Below are positions 62,721 through 64,000 of a stretch of 64,000 bases of DNA, in pieces; position 1 is the stretch's first letter; each line of letters opens with the position of its first letter. The DNA lies in contig NZ_CP097329.1 in assembly GCF_030323025.1 (NCBI RefSeq), positions 2,652,001 through 2,716,000 of the forward strand. Reading direction: 5' to 3'. Below the pieces are notes generated by a model. That model was not told where the DNA came from. It searched no databases and worked only from the letters and a program-made list of their open reading frames with translations. This DNA is from Pseudanabaena mucicola str. Chao 1806 (GTDB lineage Bacteria; Cyanobacteriota; Cyanobacteriia; Pseudanabaenales; Pseudanabaenaceae). The position numbers and the translations under genes were made by a program.

Positions 62721-64000
62721 CCTAGTAACCCTTTCCTTAATCTCAAATACGAACCTGCGATCGAATCCTTAGCAGATTATCATGATGTTGTAACTGCTGC
62801 TGAATTTCCCCTTCACAAACTACGTTGGCGTAATAATGATGTGTTGCCAACTTTAGGACTAGAACCTTCTCAAGTTAGCGATGATGACTTTATCGAATCC
62901 TTTGGACATTTCCAAGCAGTGCGTCCATTTCTAGCCTTACGTTATCACGGTTATCAATTTGGCGAATATAATCCCCAACTCGGTGATGGACGCGGCTTTA
63001 TTTATGGACAAGTGCGTGGCATTGACGGTGAACTCTATGATTTTGGCACTAAAGGCTCAGGGAGAACTCCCTACTCTCGTACTGCGGATGGGCGACTCAC
63101 CCTCAAAGGAGGTGTAAGAGAAATCATTGCTTCAGAAGCATTACATCGTATGGGTGTCAAAACTTCCCGATGCTTTAGTTTAATTGAAACTGGTGAAGAA
63201 CTATGGCGTGGCGATGAACCTTCACCCACCCGATCCTCAGTAATGATACGCTTTTCTCGATCGCATATTCGTTTCGGTACATTCGAGCGTCTACACTGGA
63301 TCAGGCGCGATGACCTTACCCGTAAACTTCTCGATCACGTTTTACAAATTTATTATCCACATATCTGGGGAAAACAAAATCAAGATAGTATCTTCTATTT
63401 GGAATTAGTAGAACGAGTTGCGACCCTCTGTGCCCAATGGATGGTAGCGGGTTTTTGTCACGCAGTCCTAAATACTGACAATATGTCGATTACGGGTGAA
63501 AGCTTTGATTATGGACCTTTTGCCTTCATTCCCGCCTATGATCCCCGATTTACCGCCGCCTATTTTGACTATGCAGGTCGCTATAGCTACGCCAACCAAC
63601 CTGCCGCTTGCTATTGGAACCTAGAAAAATTGCAAGATCCCCTCAGCGTGATTATGGATAAAGATGATTTGCAATCCTCATTACAGAAATTCAAAGATTT
63701 CTATCGGGTTACCTATTGCGATATGATGCTGAAGCGTTTGGGATTCACCAATCTTTCTGAGCCTGAAACTGAGGATTTAATCGGTACAACTTTAAAATTA
63801 TTATCCAATATCCAAGCGATCGGTTATAACCAATTCTTTGTCAAACTCCGTCAAGACTTCCAACCTAACTGGCGTGAAGATGCTCATAATATTTTTGCTA
63901 ACCATGATTGGGAAATTACCGAAGAACAATTACCCCTATTAGCAAAATGGCGTGAAGTCTATCATCAATTACTGATCCGCCAACCGATTACAGAGTTAGC
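62712..64000 (+). CDS. selO: Protein adenylyltransferase SelO (YdiU family), 3' partial
   Basis: Pseudokinase-fold enzyme that AMPylates proteins on Ser, Thr or Tyr. The visible 429 codons from ATG 62712 ([20 protein letters not shown]) run off the window. Landmarks are FAVRP-like [20 protein letters not shown], the glycine-rich [20 protein letters not shown] with the ATP-contacting Lys and Arg, [20 protein letters not shown], and the catalytic-loop-like [20 protein letters not shown] followed by DYGPF. Family proteins are about 480-550 residues, so the C-terminus is missing. It is divergent from the RluA-type gene, with overlapping 5' ends. Confidence 0.93.
   Translation, partial: MSHPSNPFLNLKYEPAIESLADYHDVVTAAEFPLHKLRWRNNDVLPTLGLEPSQVSDDDFIESFGHFQAVRPFLALRYHGYQFGEYNPQLGDGRGFIYGQVRGIDGELYDFGTKGSGRTPYSRTADGRLTLKGGVREIIASEALHRMGVKTSRCFSLIETGEELWRGDEPSPTRSSVMIRFSRSHIRFGTFERLHWIRRDDLTRKLLDHVLQIYYPHIWGKQNQDSIFYLELVERVATLCAQWMVAGFCHAVLNTDNMSITGESFDYGPFAFIPAYDPRFTAAYFDYAGRYSYANQPAACYWNLEKLQDPLSVIMDKDDLQSSLQKFKDFYRVTYCDMMLKRLGFTNLSEPETEDLIGTTLKLLSNIQAIGYNQFFVKLRQDFQPNWREDAHNIFANHDWEITEEQLPLLAKWREVYHQLLIRQPITEL

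Overview
The window is chromosomal DNA from a cyanobacterium. It carries an inducible NDH-1 CO2-uptake operon (ndhF3-ndhD3-cupA-cupS), petN of the cytochrome b6f complex, an hpsABC-type hormogonium polysaccharide locus, CHASE2 cyclase and PAS signalling proteins, and a very high density of the HIP1 octamer GCGATCGC. The hps genes suggest a filamentous, motile species, and a Pseudanabaena-like genome is my guess. I see no tRNA, rRNA or CRISPR array.

Layout. 1-6 kb: CO2-uptake operon (ndhF3 is cut by the window edge) and a membrane protein. 6-7.2 kb: dead IS630 element beside a frameshifted methyltransferase remnant. 7.2-26.7 kb: surface-polysaccharide region. It holds a flavoprotein fused to a GtrA flippase, a gtrA/gtrB/gtrC-like trio, a six-gene CDP-deoxysugar operon (rfbF, rfbG, rfbH, epimerase, split transketolase) and four further membrane or GT2 glycosyltransferase-type genes. 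A graveyard of insertion sequences lies inside it (10.3-13.1 kb), with one intact IS256 element nested in a 105-bp miniature element. 26.8-39.3 kb: hps locus with a 2894-residue HpsA and four prepilin-like proteins. 39.3-41.8 kb: an AAA-type N-domain protein coupled to an ABC-2 permease, then IS debris. 41.9-49.7 kb: toxin-antitoxin and restriction island (HepT/MntA, a RelE/ParE-type pair, orphan antitoxins, a split type IIG-like enzyme, DUF29, GNAT/DUF1778, a PD-(D/E)XK-like protein), studded with repeated copies of the DUF29 gene start. 49.7-64 kb: fused proline dehydrogenase/P5C dehydrogenase, a PAS-pentapeptide protein, a CHASE2 nucleotide cyclase, a DUF928 protein, petN, an XRE-GrpE-like fusion, an RluA-type pseudouridine synthase and the 5' part of selO.

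How the parts fit. The polysaccharide genes supply activated sugars (CDP-sugar operon), lipid-linked sugars and their flipping (GT2 plus GtrA) and periplasmic transfer (multi-pass GT-C-like proteins). The hps locus likely exports or shapes a motility polysaccharide. The most unusual material is architectural. There are at least three miniature inverted-repeat families. Repeated gene starts delimit toxin-antitoxin cassettes. A restriction enzyme is split by an antitoxin-like ORF. Inverted IS fragments near 10.6 and 41.7 kb could invert 31 kb. All calls rest on reading the sequence and recalled family knowledge; no searches were run.
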